DNA of 22,925 nucleotides from an uncultured Collinsella sp. (GCA_905210085.1 CAJLVJ010000033.1:1-22925); one strand, 5' to 3'; counted from the stretch's first letter, positions 1 through 9,111 are shown. Numbers and translations: made by a program. The notes: generated by a model from the sequence alone, not told the origin.

Positions 1-1
1 G

Positions 2-2329
2 GTCACCCACGTCATCACCTACTCGACCATCAAGGCCAAGCAGGCCATCAACGACGCCGCGCGCGTTCTGGATTACCCGGTCTACATGGGCCAGCGCCTG
101 TCCAAGATGGTCTCGAGCGATCCCAAGGTCAAGCTCAAGCAGGTGCTCGAAAAGCAACCCGGCAAAGAGGATCTGTTTAACCCCGACTTTGCCGAGGCCT
201 ATAAAAAGGACGACGACGCCCGCCGCATCATCGACACGGCGCTCTCGATCGAGGGCCTCACCCGTGGTGAGGGTGTGCACGCGTGCGCCGTTCTGATCTG
301 CCGCGACCCCGTCAACGAGCACGTGCCCACCAAGCTCGACACCAAGGGCGGCGTCGAGATTACCCAGTACGAGGGCCATACCGTTGCCGACATGGGCCTG
401 CTCAAGATGGACTTCCTGGGCCTGCGCACGCTGACGGTTATCTCCAAGGCCAAGGCAAACATCAAAAAGAACTTCGGCATCGACATCAAAGAGGAAGAGA
501 TCCCCTTTGACGATCCCGAGATCTTTAAGCTCATGGGCTCCGGCCACACCGCCGGCGTCTTCCAGGTCGAGTCCGCCGGCATGACGGCCACGATCAAGAA
601 CATGAAGCCCACCGAGTACAAGCACGTCGTGGCATTGATCGCCCTGTACCGCCCGGGCCCGCTGGGCGCCGGCATGGTTTCGTCCTACATCAACCGTATG
701 AACGGCAAGGAGCCGGCCGTCTCCTATGACGACCGTCTGGACGACATCCTGGGCGAAACCTACGGCACCATGGTCTACCAGGAGCAGGTTATGCTCATCT
801 CCGTCGAGATGTGCGGCTTCTCCAAGGGCGAATCGGACTCGCGTATCCGTAAGCCCGTGGCTAAGAAAAAGATCAAGCTGCTCACGTCGACGGTGCTCCA
901 CTGGGAGGATGGCTCGGACGAGACTACCTACGACCACTGGATGAACGGCGCCATCAAGAACAACTACACGCGCGAGGTCGCCCAGAAGATTTGGGACGAT
1001 GTTCTCGAGTTCGCATCTTACGCCTTTAACAAGTCGCACTCCGCCGGCTACGCCATCTTGGTTATGCAGACAGCGTGGCTCAAGGCGCACTATCCGCACG
1101 AGTACATGGCGGCCGTTCTGACGTCCTACACGGGCAAGACCGACAAGATCGTTCACTACGTCTCGGCATGCCGTCACGACGGCATCCCCGTGCTGTCGCC
1201 AGATGTCAACGAGTCCGGTACCGAGTTCACGGCCACCAAGGAGGGCGTGCGCTTTGGTTTGGCCGGCATCCGCGGCGTGGGCACCGGCGTGGCGCAGGCG
1301 ATTATCGCCGAGCGCGAGGCGGGCGGTCCGTTTAAGACGCTGCACGACTTTGTCGAGCGCGTGGACTCGAGCCAGGCCAACCGTCGCGTGATCGAATCGC
1401 TGATCAAGGCAGGCGCCTTCGACTCCACGGGGTATCCGCGTCGCCAGATGATGCACTTTGTGGACAAGAACAATCCCGAGAACATCATCGATGCCGCGGT
1501 AAAGCGCCAAAAGGATCGCGCGAGCGGTCAAACGTCGTTCTTCGACATGTTTGGCGACGTCGAGGGCTCGGGCTTTGAGGTGAGCGTGCCCGATCCGGAC
1601 GGCCAGGAGTGGGACCGCCACCTTAAGCTGAGCCAGGAGAAGGAGGTTCTGGGCATCTATGTCTCGGACCATCCGCTGCGCCCGTTTGAGTATGCGCTAG
1701 CCAAGGCGCGCGACTTCTCGTTCTCGCAGATCGACACCGGCTACGAGGTTCAGAATCCTACGGGCGGCACCATCAACCAGGAGATTCCCGAGGGCAAGGC
1801 GCTGTGGTGGGCCGGCATGGTCTCGAGCGTGTCCAAGCGCGTGACCAAAAACGGCGACCCCATGGGCATCGTGCAGCTCGAAGACATGGAAGGCGAGGCC
1901 ACGGTCGTGGTGTTCCCCAAGACCTACAAGGAGGCCGAGGGGTATCTGTACGGCGAGGTCGATCCCGAGACCGGCGCGCAGCTGTCCGACGCGTTTGTGC
2001 GCATTAAGGGCAAGCTCGAGCGCTCGGACCGCGGCGACCAGATCATCGCGCAGGAGATTGTGCCGCTGGAGCTTAGCGAGGAGAAAAACAAGCCCAAGGT
2101 CTTTGAGGTCATGGTGCCCAACAGCCGCTTTAGCCAGGGCAATATGGCGCGCCTGGCCACGGTGCTCACCACCAACCCGGGCGGCGACCGCGTGGAGATC
2201 TTTATTGAGCAAGTCGACGGGCGCGTGCTGCGTGCCGAGGTGCCGGCCAAGGTCAATGCACGCTCGATTCCGCTGCTGGCAGAGGCAAAGGCCATCGTCG
2301 GCAACCAAGGCCGCGTGACGGTTATCTAA
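2..2329 (+). CDS. dnaE: DNA polymerase III alpha subunit (5'-truncated by window edge)
   Basis: Catalytic subunit of the replicative C-family DNA polymerase; adds nucleotides at the fork as part of the holoenzyme. The reading frame is open from base 2, and the first residues (THVITYSTIKAKQAIND) match the family just after the PDxDxD catalytic motif, so the PHP domain and the first two catalytic aspartates lie upstream of the window. About 775 residues are present of a usual 1,150-1,200. The third catalytic aspartate is visible in KMDFLGLRTLT (fragment residue about 137). Further on are a helix-hairpin-helix (GIRGVGTGVAQAI, about residues 421-433) and an OB-fold (AGMVSSVSKRVTKNG onward, about 603-650). 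One oddity: the usual LRRAMGKKK block reads IRKPVAKKK, followed by an unusual stretch of about 25 residues before the family pattern resumes at NGAIKNNY. The next gene starts 28 bp downstream, which suggests co-transcription. Confidence 0.97.
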   Translation, partial: VTHVITYSTIKAKQAINDAARVLDYPVYMGQRLSKMVSSDPKVKLKQVLEKQPGKEDLFNPDFAEAYKKDDDARRIIDTALSIEGLTRGEGVHACAVLICRDPVNEHVPTKLDTKGGVEITQYEGHTVADMGLLKMDFLGLRTLTVISKAKANIKKNFGIDIKEEEIPFDDPEIFKLMGSGHTAGVFQVESAGMTATIKNMKPTEYKHVVALIALYRPGPLGAGMVSSYINRMNGKEPAVSYDDRLDDILGETYGTMVYQEQVMLISVEMCGFSKGESDSRIRKPVAKKKIKLLTSTVLHWEDGSDETTYDHWMNGAIKNNYTREVAQKIWDDVLEFASYAFNKSHSAGYAILVMQTAWLKAHYPHEYMAAVLTSYTGKTDKIVHYVSACRHDGIPVLSPDVNESGTEFTATKEGVRFGLAGIRGVGTGVAQAIIAEREAGGPFKTLHDFVERVDSSQANRRVIESLIKAGAFDSTGYPRRQMMHFVDKNNPENIIDAAVKRQKDRASGQTSFFDMFGDVEGSGFEVSVPDPDGQEWDRHLKLSQEKEVLGIYVSDHPLRPFEYALAKARDFSFSQIDTGYEVQNPTGGTINQEIPEGKALWWAGMVSSVSKRVTKNGDPMGIVQLEDMEGEATVVVFPKTYKEAEGYLYGEVDPETGAQLSDAFVRIKGKLERSDRGDQIIAQEIVPLELSEEKNKPKVFEVMVPNSRFSQGNMARLATVLTTNPGGDRVEIFIEQVDGRVLRAEVPAKVNARSIPLLAEAKAIVGNQGRVTVI

Positions 2330-2357
2330 GCTACCCCGGGTGAGATTGGAGGAAGTG

Positions 2358-5300
2358 ATGGCGCAGGGGACGTTTGTGCAGGCGCTTCGCAAAGAGGCGG
2401 CGTTGAGCGGCACCTTTATGAAGGGGCGTTCGCTCATGCTCAACAGCGCCGTGCTGTCGATCGAGGACAGCGGCTCGCGCTTCTCCAAAAACGTGACGGT
2501 TGAGGGCTCGGTGCGCGGTTCGCGCGGCGACCTGTACAAGACGCACGTGGCGCTCGACATGGACGAGCACGAGGTGATCGACTACGACTGCGATTGCCCC
2601 GCTGCCTATCGCTACCCCGGCATGTGCAAGCACGCTATTGCCACGGCTCTGGCGTATTTGGATGCCAGCGGCGCCGAGCCCGTCGAAGGTTTGCGCACGC
2701 CGGTCCGCACGTTTACGGCGCAGCCGAAACAGCCCGCGCGCACCGCGCCCAAAGCGACGGCCGTCAATCCCAACTTTCCCTTTCCGGCGCCCGTCCCCAC
2801 GAGTCCCAGCCTCATGGCGGCGCTCTCCGATCTTTCGGACGCGCGCATGGATGAGCTGGCGAGCATGCGCCGCAAGCTCGCCAACAGTGTGGATCCCGAT
2901 GCCCCCAAGGCGGTGTTGGAGCCCTCGCTGGTGCCGTACTACAATCCGCTGTTCGCCGACCGCTTTAGCTGGGCGCTCGAGTTCCGCATTCGCTGCGGTT
3001 CGGTGTCCTACGTGGTCAAGGATATCGACGGCATGGCCGATGCCTACGTGCGCGGCGGCACGTTTTCCTATGGCAAGAAACTCACGTTTGTCCATACGCC
3101 CGAAGCCTTCGAAGACGTGTCGACAAAGCTGCTCAACCTTGTCGTGACGACAGTTGCCTATCTCGATGACATCACAAGCTCGCGTTCGGCGTCGTACGAC
3201 TTTGCCCGCAGCGGTTTTGTCGCCGTGCGTCAGTTGCCGCTGTCCGAGCATAGCATCGTATATGTGCTGGACCTGTTGCGCGGCCAGAGCATCTCTTTTG
3301 AGCCCGCCTGGTCGCGGGGGACGACGACGCATCGCACCTATGACGTGGCGGTTGAGATGCCTCCGGAAGGGGAGGACGAGGCGCTGTCTAAGCGCCCACC
3401 GCTCCTTGCCGCCAAAATCGCGCCGGCGGCTGGTGGCAGCTACGATCTACGCCTGCCGGCCGATGCATACTGCTTTGCTTCGGGCGACGTTGCCTATCTG
3501 GTCGACACCCGCCGTGCGCGCCGCGCCGATGTGGCGTTTGCCCAGCATGCGGCACCGTTTCTATCGCGCTTACTGCCCTGTCGCACGCCGATCCATATCG
3601 CTGTCGACCAGGTGGGGGAGTTCTGTCGTATGGCGCTGCCCATTTTGCGCGACTATACCGACCTTGCCGCGCCCGCCGCGCTCGATACCGTGGCGCCCGA
3701 GCCGAGCTTTGCTATGGCGATCGGCGTCGACGATGGGCTTGTGACCTGCAAAATTACGGTTACCTACGGCGACTGGTCGGCAGACCTCTTTAGTCTGGGC
3801 GCTCCGGGCAGTCTCTTCGAAGAGCAACGCCCCGGCGTGCCGCCCCGCGACGAGGTGGCAGAGTTTCGTGTTATGGACACGGCGGCCCTGTACTTCGATT
3901 TCTACGAGGGCGGTCTGGCGTTTGAGGAGCGCGATGACGAGAGCTTGTTCTGCCTGCTGACCGAGGGCCTGTCTGCCCTGTCCGAGCTTGGTGAGGTCAT
4001 GCTCAGCGACCGCCTGCGCCAGGTCTCGGTCCGCCCCGCGCCCAAGCTCTCGGTTCGCGCGACCGTCAAGAGCAATCTGCTCGACGTCGAACTGGGCGCG
4101 AGTGGGCTTTCGGCCGCGGACCTTGCCATCTACCTCGACTCCTACAAGCGTCACCAGACGTTTGCGCGCCTTACGTCCGGCGACATCATTCGTTTGGACG
4201 AGGGTGCCCGAGCCGCGTTTGGCCTCGCCGAGGACCTGGGTGTCGATGCCGTTGACCTGCTCGACGGCGTGTCGCTTCCCGCGTCGAGTACCCTATTCGT
4301 CGATAGCATGCTCGCGCGCACGCCCGCGCTCGAGGCCGATCGTGACGCCGCGTTCCGCCGCACCGTCGAGCGCTTGGATGCGCTCGGCAAGATGGACTTT
4401 ACGGTGCCGGTCTCGCTCAAGGCAACGATGCGCGGCTACCAGGTCGACGGCTACCAGTGGCTTGGCTCGCTCGAACACCTCGGCCATGGCGGCATCTTGG
4501 CCGACGATATGGGCCTGGGCAAAACACTCCAGATGATCGCGCATATCCTGGCGCGCGTGGAGGCGGGGGGCACTAAACCCACGCTTGTGGTGTGTCCCGC
4601 GTCGCTTGTGTACAACTGGACCGCCGAGCTGGAGCGCTTCGCCCCGTCGCTCGATGTGTGCGCCATTGTGGGCGCCAAGGCGCAGCGCCGCGTGCAGATC
4701 GCCGGCGTGGCCGAGCATAACGTGGTCGTGACGTCGTATGACCTTATGCGGCGCGATATCGACGAGTACGTCGAGCAGGACTTTGCCCGCGTGGTGCTCG
4801 ATGAGGCCCAGTACATTAAAAACCCGCTCACCCAGGTGGCGCGCGCCGCAAAGCGCCTGCCTGCCGGCGTGCGCTTTGCCCTGACGGGCACGCCCATCGA
4901 AAACCGCCTATCCGAGCTCTGGAGCATCTTCGACTTTTTGATGCCGGGCTTACTTGGCACGCGCGAGTCGTTTGCCAAGCGCTTCGAAAGCCCAGTCGAG
5001 CACGCCGAGGGCGACAGCGCCGCCCGCCTGCAGGCGCTCGTGTCGCCGTTTGTGCTGCGCCGCGTCAAGGAAGACGTGGTGGCAGACCTGCCCGAGAAGA
5101 TCGAGGACACTGTCATGGCGCAGCTTGCCGGCGAGCAGCGCAAGCTTTACCTGGCAAACCAGGACCGCATCGCCCAGCAGGTGCAGCACCGCGAGGCATC
5201 CGAGTTTAAGAAAGACAAGCTCAAGGTGCTTGCCGAGCTCACCAAGTTGCGTCAGATCTGCTGCGACCCGCGTCTGCACTACGAGGATTACAAGGCGGGG

Positions 5301-5822
5301 AGCGCCAAACTCGATACGTGCATGGAGCTCGTGCACGGCGCACTCGACGGCGGACATCGCATCCTGTTGTTCAGCCAGTTTACGGGTATGCTCGATATTA
5401 TCGGTAAGCGCCTGGCCAAGGAGGACATCGCCTTCCTTAAGCTCACGGGCGCTTCGTCTAAGGAGAGCCGCGCCAAGATGGTCGCGCAGTTCCAAGCGGG
5501 CGAGGTTCCGGTCTTTTTGATTTCGCTCAAGGCGGGCGGCGTGGGCCTTAACCTGACGGCTGCCGACGTGGTCATCCACTACGACCCGTGGTGGAACGTG
5601 GCGGCGCAGGACCAAGCAACTGATCGTGCACACCGTATTGGTCAGCAACATACCGTGACCGTGTACAAGCTCATCGCCAAGGACACGATCGAGGAACGCA
5701 TTATGCAGATGCAGGAGTCCAAACGCGACCTGGTCAACAGCGTGCTCGGCGGCGACGGCATCTCGTCGGCGCTGTTTACCCGCGAAGATGTTCTGGCGCT
5801 GCTGGGCGGCGACAGTCGCTAG
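2358..5822 (+). CDS. SWIM zinc-finger SNF2/RapA-family DEAD-like ATPase
   Basis: Predicted double-stranded-DNA translocase of the SNF2 (Swi2/Snf2) family, about 1,154 residues, acting on nucleoprotein in the cytoplasm; its precise bacterial role is not known. An N-terminal SWIM zinc finger is visible (CDC at residues 78-80, then C90-K-H92). A long family-specific middle region follows, then the helicase core: Walker A in DDMGLGKTLQ (about 715-724), the DEAQ box in VLDEAQYIKN (about 813-822), motif III LTGTPIEN, and motif VI in TDRAHRIGQ (about 1088-1096). ATG at 2358 is chosen because GGAGGA at 2348-2353 sits 4 bases upstream; an in-frame GTG at 2340 would leave that site inside the gene. It lies 28 bp after dnaE, which hints at a link to replication or transcription-conflict repair, but this is inference from position only. 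Confidence 0.93.
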   Translation: MAQGTFVQALRKEAALSGTFMKGRSLMLNSAVLSIEDSGSRFSKNVTVEGSVRGSRGDLYKTHVALDMDEHEVIDYDCDCPAAYRYPGMCKHAIATALAYLDASGAEPVEGLRTPVRTFTAQPKQPARTAPKATAVNPNFPFPAPVPTSPSLMAALSDLSDARMDELASMRRKLANSVDPDAPKAVLEPSLVPYYNPLFADRFSWALEFRIRCGSVSYVVKDIDGMADAYVRGGTFSYGKKLTFVHTPEAFEDVSTKLLNLVVTTVAYLDDITSSRSASYDFARSGFVAVRQLPLSEHSIVYVLDLLRGQSISFEPAWSRGTTTHRTYDVAVEMPPEGEDEALSKRPPLLAAKIAPAAGGSYDLRLPADAYCFASGDVAYLVDTRRARRADVAFAQHAAPFLSRLLPCRTPIHIAVDQVGEFCRMALPILRDYTDLAAPAALDTVAPEPSFAMAIGVDDGLVTCKITVTYGDWSADLFSLGAPGSLFEEQRPGVPPRDEVAEFRVMDTAALYFDFYEGGLAFEERDDESLFCLLTEGLSALSELGEVMLSDRLRQVSVRPAPKLSVRATVKSNLLDVELGASGLSAADLAIYLDSYKRHQTFARLTSGDIIRLDEGARAAFGLAEDLGVDAVDLLDGVSLPASSTLFVDSMLARTPALEADRDAAFRRTVERLDALGKMDFTVPVSLKATMRGYQVDGYQWLGSLEHLGHGGILADDMGLGKTLQMIAHILARVEAGGTKPTLVVCPASLVYNWTAELERFAPSLDVCAIVGAKAQRRVQIAGVAEHNVVVTSYDLMRRDIDEYVEQDFARVVLDEAQYIKNPLTQVARAAKRLPAGVRFALTGTPIENRLSELWSIFDFLMPGLLGTRESFAKRFESPVEHAEGDSAARLQALVSPFVLRRVKEDVVADLPEKIEDTVMAQLAGEQRKLYLANQDRIAQQVQHREASEFKKDKLKVLAELTKLRQICCDPRLHYEDYKAGSAKLDTCMELVHGALDGGHRILLFSQFTGMLDIIGKRLAKEDIAFLKLTGASSKESRAKMVAQFQAGEVPVFLISLKAGGVGLNLTAADVVIHYDPWWNVAAQDQATDRAHRIGQQHTVTVYKLIAKDTIEERIMQMQESKRDLVNSVLGGDGISSALFTREDVLALLGGDSR

Positions 5823-5987
5823 CCGCGCGCGGGGTGGGACTGCTGGAGTGGGCAGGACGGTCGACGCATTTTGGCCCGACCGCTTGCCTGGTCCGTTATG
5901 TGTTCATTTGCAATGCCGTGGATGGTTTGTCTGCCTTTGGGCATAAGAACCATCAAGAACATTGGCACATCAGCAAAGGAGAACATC

Positions 5988-6350
5988 ATGGCGAAATTCT
6001 TTAAGGACCCCGACGGCAAGCTCATCGCCGCCCTTGGCGACGACGTTGCGACCCCTGCCGGTTGCACGGAACTGACTGCAAACACCGAGGACGCGGCGCA
6101 CGAGAAGCACGTGCCTGTTGTCGAGACCGAGCGTGACGGTCACGTGATTCGCGCACGCGTTGGCTCGGTCGAGCACCCCAGCCTGCCCGAGCACTACATT
6201 GAGTGGATCGCCCTTGAGGCCGAGGGCCGCTTGGAGGTCCATTACCTTGAGCCCGGCATGAAACCCGCGACGTTTTTCGCGGGCGGCTCCAAGACCGGTA
6301 CCGTCTATGCCTACTGCAACCTGCACGGGCTGTGGTCCGCGACATTCTAG
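5988..6350 (+). CDS. Superoxide reductase (neelaredoxin / desulfoferrodoxin centre-II type)
   Basis: Non-haem iron enzyme that reduces superoxide to hydrogen peroxide in anaerobes without making oxygen; cytoplasmic, 120 residues. The iron ligands of the family are all visible: H41 (EKHVPVVE), H63 and H69 (HPSLPEHYIEW), and C110 and H113 (AYCNLHGLW). Lysine K40 next to the first histidine is the residue usually implicated in catalysis. The N-terminal four-cysteine rubredoxin-like iron centre of true desulfoferrodoxins is absent: the first 30 residues contain only C26. The protein therefore resembles one-iron superoxide reductases, with a short N-terminal extension. The start ATG has AAAGGAG at 5975-5981, six bases upstream. 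It stands alone between two unrelated genes, as expected for a strictly anaerobic gut organism meeting oxygen stress. Confidence 0.9.
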   Translation: MAKFFKDPDGKLIAALGDDVATPAGCTELTANTEDAAHEKHVPVVETERDGHVIRARVGSVEHPSLPEHYIEWIALEAEGRLEVHYLEPGMKPATFFAGGSKTGTVYAYCNLHGLWSATF

Positions 6351-6396
6351 GAGCGCGCTCCCGCTCGGGGTATCATAGTTAGCATATGCACATGCA

Positions 6397-6428
6397 AGCG
6401 CCGACTGCATTATGCGGCCGGCGCTTTT
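6397..6428 (+). terminator. Hairpin with short T-run between superoxide reductase and the NadE-like gene
   Basis: The arms AGCGCCG (6397-6403) and CGGCGCT (6419-6425) pair perfectly. The stem continues inward with a C-G pair, a T-G wobble and GCA/TGC around a TTA loop, and is followed by TTTT. It could end the superoxide reductase transcript. A TATCAT sequence at 6371-6376 resembles a -10 box; if it is one, the hairpin lies in the leader of the next gene instead. Confidence 0.55.
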
Positions 6429-6467
6429 ACTACGATTTCGATGGTTTACGACGGAAAGGGCTGAGCC

Positions 6468-8453
6468 ATGAAGCTCGCGCTTGCACAGATCGATATGCGC
6501 CTGGGTGATATTGAGGGTATTTGCGGCCGCATCGAGGACCAGGCTCGTCTGGCCCGCGAGCGCGGGGCGCGCGTGCTGTGCGTTCCGGCTCCGCTCTTTA
6601 TGGGCGCCATGCCCGGTGGCCTGGTGGGCGCTGCCGACTTTGAGCACGACGTGCTTGCCGGTTTGACTGGTGTCGCCGAGCGTATCCAGGAGCTTGACAT
6701 GATCTGCATCGTGCCCGCGGCGGTTTCGTTTGAGGGCCAGCCGCTGCTCGACTACATGATGCTCAAGGACGGTCATGTGGTGCCGGCGCGTTCGAGCATT
6801 GCCCTGCAGCGTGGCGAGAACAACGACACACGTTGGGCGCCGCCGGTGTTCGACGTGGACGGCGTGCGCATCGCCGTGATTTTTGACTTGGACCGCGAAC
6901 TCGAGATGTTGCCGACCGGTGTTGACCTCATTGCGTATTTCCAATTCAACGCGTTTGACATGACCGACCGCGAGACTGCCGCCATTGCCGCCGTTCGCAG
7001 CGGCGCCTACCGCAAGATCGCATCCAAGCGCAGCGTGTGGTTTGCCTGCATGGCGCCGGTCGGTGCCTTTGACGAGTCGGTGTATACCGGCGGTTCGTTT
7101 GTGCTCGACGACTGCGGTCGCGTGGTGGCCCAGGCACCGTGTTTTGAGGAGAGCCTGCTGGTTCAGGAGATTCAGCGCGGCGTGATGCTCGATGCCCTGG
7201 AAGATCACGAACTGCCCGAGTTCCGTTCCGAGGAGTGGCTGTGGCAGGCGCTGGTGCTCGCCGTGCGCGACAACGCCCGAGCCCACGGTGTGTCGCGTGC
7301 TGTGGTGGCACTCGAGGGTGACTTGCCGTCGTCTTTGCTGGCGGCGCTGGCCGTCGACGCTCTGGGCCCGCGCAACGTGATTGGCCTGGTGCTGGGGCGC
7401 AACCGTATCTTTACGCCGGCGCAGGAAGAGGCCGAGGCTGCCCGCTGCGCCGCCGTCCGCGCCATCGCCGAGCGTTTGCACATTCGCACCGTCGAGCGCG
7501 ATGCACCGGATGCGGCGCGTGTGCTCGATCGCGACGTGTCGGCGGGCGATGCCGAGCGTCTGCGCTCGCGCACGTTGGGCCTCATGCTGGAGGACACGGC
7601 GCTCGAGCTGGGTGCGATGGCGCTGAGCTCGCTGTCCAAAACCGAGTACGCGCTGGCGGCGCCGGCGCTTTGCGGCGGCTACCAGGGCGACTTTGCGCCC
7701 TTTGGCGATGTGTACCTGTCGACGCTTGAGTTTGTGGCGCGTGTGCGCAACCGCACGTCTGCCGTGGTGCCCCAAGAGCTCGTGACGCTCAACGCGGTGG
7801 AAGATTGTATGGAGCGCGTGCTGGCGCAAGCGCTCTCGACGCTCGACGGTCCGGTCGATATGCTCGACCGCGCGGCACAGCTGCTCGGCGGGCTTGAGCC
7901 GGGTGAGGTCGATGGCGCGCTCGAGGCGCACGTGGACCGCAATCGATCTTTCGACGACATCCCGATGGCCGCTGGCAAGCCTGAGGCTTGCTCGCTGCTG
8001 CTGATGCTCGTTCGACAGGGTGAGGCTGCCCGCCGCATGTTGCCGATGGCGCCGATCGTCTCGGCCCGTTCGTTTGCCGAGCGTGCCTGGCCGTATATGC
8101 TCGCGTGGTCCGACCTGGGGCTGAGCGGCAAGGAGCGCATGACGGTCGATTCGCTGGCTCGCGCCGAGGTGCGTCGTTTTGCCGACGAGGATACGAGCGA
8201 GCGCGTGCGAAACGAGATGATGGGCGTGCTGGGCGAGCTGCTGGGTATTTCGCCCGAGCAAATGGAGGAGCTGCGCTCTGAGGACGGTCAGCGTCGTTTG
8301 CACGAGGGAATGAAAAAGTTCGAGGGCGAAGTTCAGGACGCCATCGATAAGATGATGGGCGGTCAGGGCGGACCGCAGGGCGGGCCCCAGGGCGGACCGA
8401 TGCCGCATCCGCCGGTGGACCCGAGGCAGTTCCCGTTCTTCTCTCAGAACTAG
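6468..8453 (+). CDS. Degenerate glutamine-dependent NAD+ synthetase-like protein (probable pseudoenzyme)
   Basis: 661 residues with the two-domain layout of NadE: an N-terminal nitrilase-like glutaminase domain (about 1-250), then an NAD-synthetase-like ATP pyrophosphatase domain (about 260-480). Homology to NadE is clearest at SSLSKTEYALAAPALCGG and YQGDFAPFGDVYLSTLE (about 387-421), which follow the family pattern GNKSE..G...YGD..GD.AP.GDLYKT. The catalytic landmarks look lost. The glutaminase Glu of FPELxLxG is A41 in VPAPLFMG, and the nucleophile region CED is VIFDLD (about 137-142) with no cysteine. The pyrophosphatase P-loop SGGxDS reads EGDLPSS (283-289). Residues from about 500 to 640 form a charged helical extension, and the tail has GGPQGGPQGGP followed by prolines. 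Start ATG is preceded by GAAAGG at 6454-6459. No function is proposed; structural or regulatory use of a dead scaffold is possible. Family assignment is fairly sure, inactivity is inference. Confidence 0.75.
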   Translation: MKLALAQIDMRLGDIEGICGRIEDQARLARERGARVLCVPAPLFMGAMPGGLVGAADFEHDVLAGLTGVAERIQELDMICIVPAAVSFEGQPLLDYMMLKDGHVVPARSSIALQRGENNDTRWAPPVFDVDGVRIAVIFDLDRELEMLPTGVDLIAYFQFNAFDMTDRETAAIAAVRSGAYRKIASKRSVWFACMAPVGAFDESVYTGGSFVLDDCGRVVAQAPCFEESLLVQEIQRGVMLDALEDHELPEFRSEEWLWQALVLAVRDNARAHGVSRAVVALEGDLPSSLLAALAVDALGPRNVIGLVLGRNRIFTPAQEEAEAARCAAVRAIAERLHIRTVERDAPDAARVLDRDVSAGDAERLRSRTLGLMLEDTALELGAMALSSLSKTEYALAAPALCGGYQGDFAPFGDVYLSTLEFVARVRNRTSAVVPQELVTLNAVEDCMERVLAQALSTLDGPVDMLDRAAQLLGGLEPGEVDGALEAHVDRNRSFDDIPMAAGKPEACSLLLMLVRQGEAARRMLPMAPIVSARSFAERAWPYMLAWSDLGLSGKERMTVDSLARAEVRRFADEDTSERVRNEMMGVLGELLGISPEQMEELRSEDGQRRLHEGMKKFEGEVQDAIDKMMGGQGGPQGGPQGGPMPHPPVDPRQFPFFSQN

Positions 8454-8511
8454 ACTGGGGGTAGGAATCGCTCCAACCCCGACACTTCAACTAAGCATCT
8501 TGGCCCCGTTG

Positions 8512-8520
8512 TGTTATTCT
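8512..8520 (+). promoter_or_regulatory. Probable extended -10 promoter of ruvCAB
   Basis: TGTTATTCT contains a TGn extension followed by TATTCT at 8515-8520, about 70 bases ahead of the ruvC start. No convincing -35 box is seen. Confidence 0.45.
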
Positions 8521-8589
8521 AGAACAGACGTTCGTGAATGATGCGCGGGGCCTTGTCTTGCGCTGTGCTTGTGGCGAGGGGAGGTCGGC

Positions 8590-9111
8590 TTGGTTATCTT
8601 GGGCATCGACCCCGGTTTGGCCCATACGGGTTGGGGGATTATCGAGGAGCGGCGTGGCGAGGTTCGTTGCCGTGCCTATGGCTGCATCGAGACCAGTGCC
8701 GGAAGTCCGCTCGCGGTGCGCCTGTCGCATATCGCCCGCGACCTCAAGGGTGTCGTGGAGCGTTATCGACCCGATACCGCTGCTATCGAGAGTATTTACT
8801 TTGGCGCCAACGTTCGCTCGGCCATCCCCACGGCGCATGCCCGCGGTGCTGCACTCGTGGCGCTTTCGGAATGCGCGCTCGAGATTGGCGAATACACGCC
8901 CATGCAGATCAAACAGGCTGTGGTGGGCACCGGCGCCGCGGACAAGCGGCAGGTCGCCTACATGGTACGCACACTCACACAGCTCGATCACGACCCGCAT
9001 CCCGACCACGCCGCCGATGCCCTGGCTTGCGCCATCTGCCACGTAAACCTCAGCCGCACCCGAGCGCTTACCGGTGGCGAGTTCTATCAACAGAGAGGAA
9101 CCGGATACTGA
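8590..9111 (+). CDS. ruvC: Holliday junction resolvase RuvC
   Basis: Homodimeric endonuclease that cuts Holliday junctions symmetrically at the end of homologous recombination; 173 residues, the usual family length. The RNase H-like acidic residues are visible: the Asp in LGIDPGLAHTGWG near the N-terminus, the Glu in AAIESIYFG, and the C-terminal pair in HPDHAADALA. The start is a TTG at 8590, five bases after GGGGAGG (8578-8584), giving a protein that begins at (M)VILGIDPG as in the family. The earlier in-frame TTG at 8569 would place the ribosome site inside the gene. It is the first gene of ruvCAB; its TGA shares one base with the ruvA ATG. Confidence 0.96.
   Translation: MVILGIDPGLAHTGWGIIEERRGEVRCRAYGCIETSAGSPLAVRLSHIARDLKGVVERYRPDTAAIESIYFGANVRSAIPTAHARGAALVALSECALEIGEYTPMQIKQAVVGTGAADKRQVAYMVRTLTQLDHDPHPDHAADALACAICHVNLSRTRALTGGEFYQQRGTGY

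Noticed and set aside
5970..8408. 812-codon open frame on the minus strand
   Set aside because: It lies antisense to the superoxide reductase and NadE-like genes, is rich in His/Arg/Gln as expected of a high-GC shadow frame, and has no recognisable domain.
8458..8480. Hairpin after the NadE-like gene (GGGGT/ACCCC)
   Set aside because: The stem has an internal mismatch and no T-run follows it, so it was not called as a terminator.
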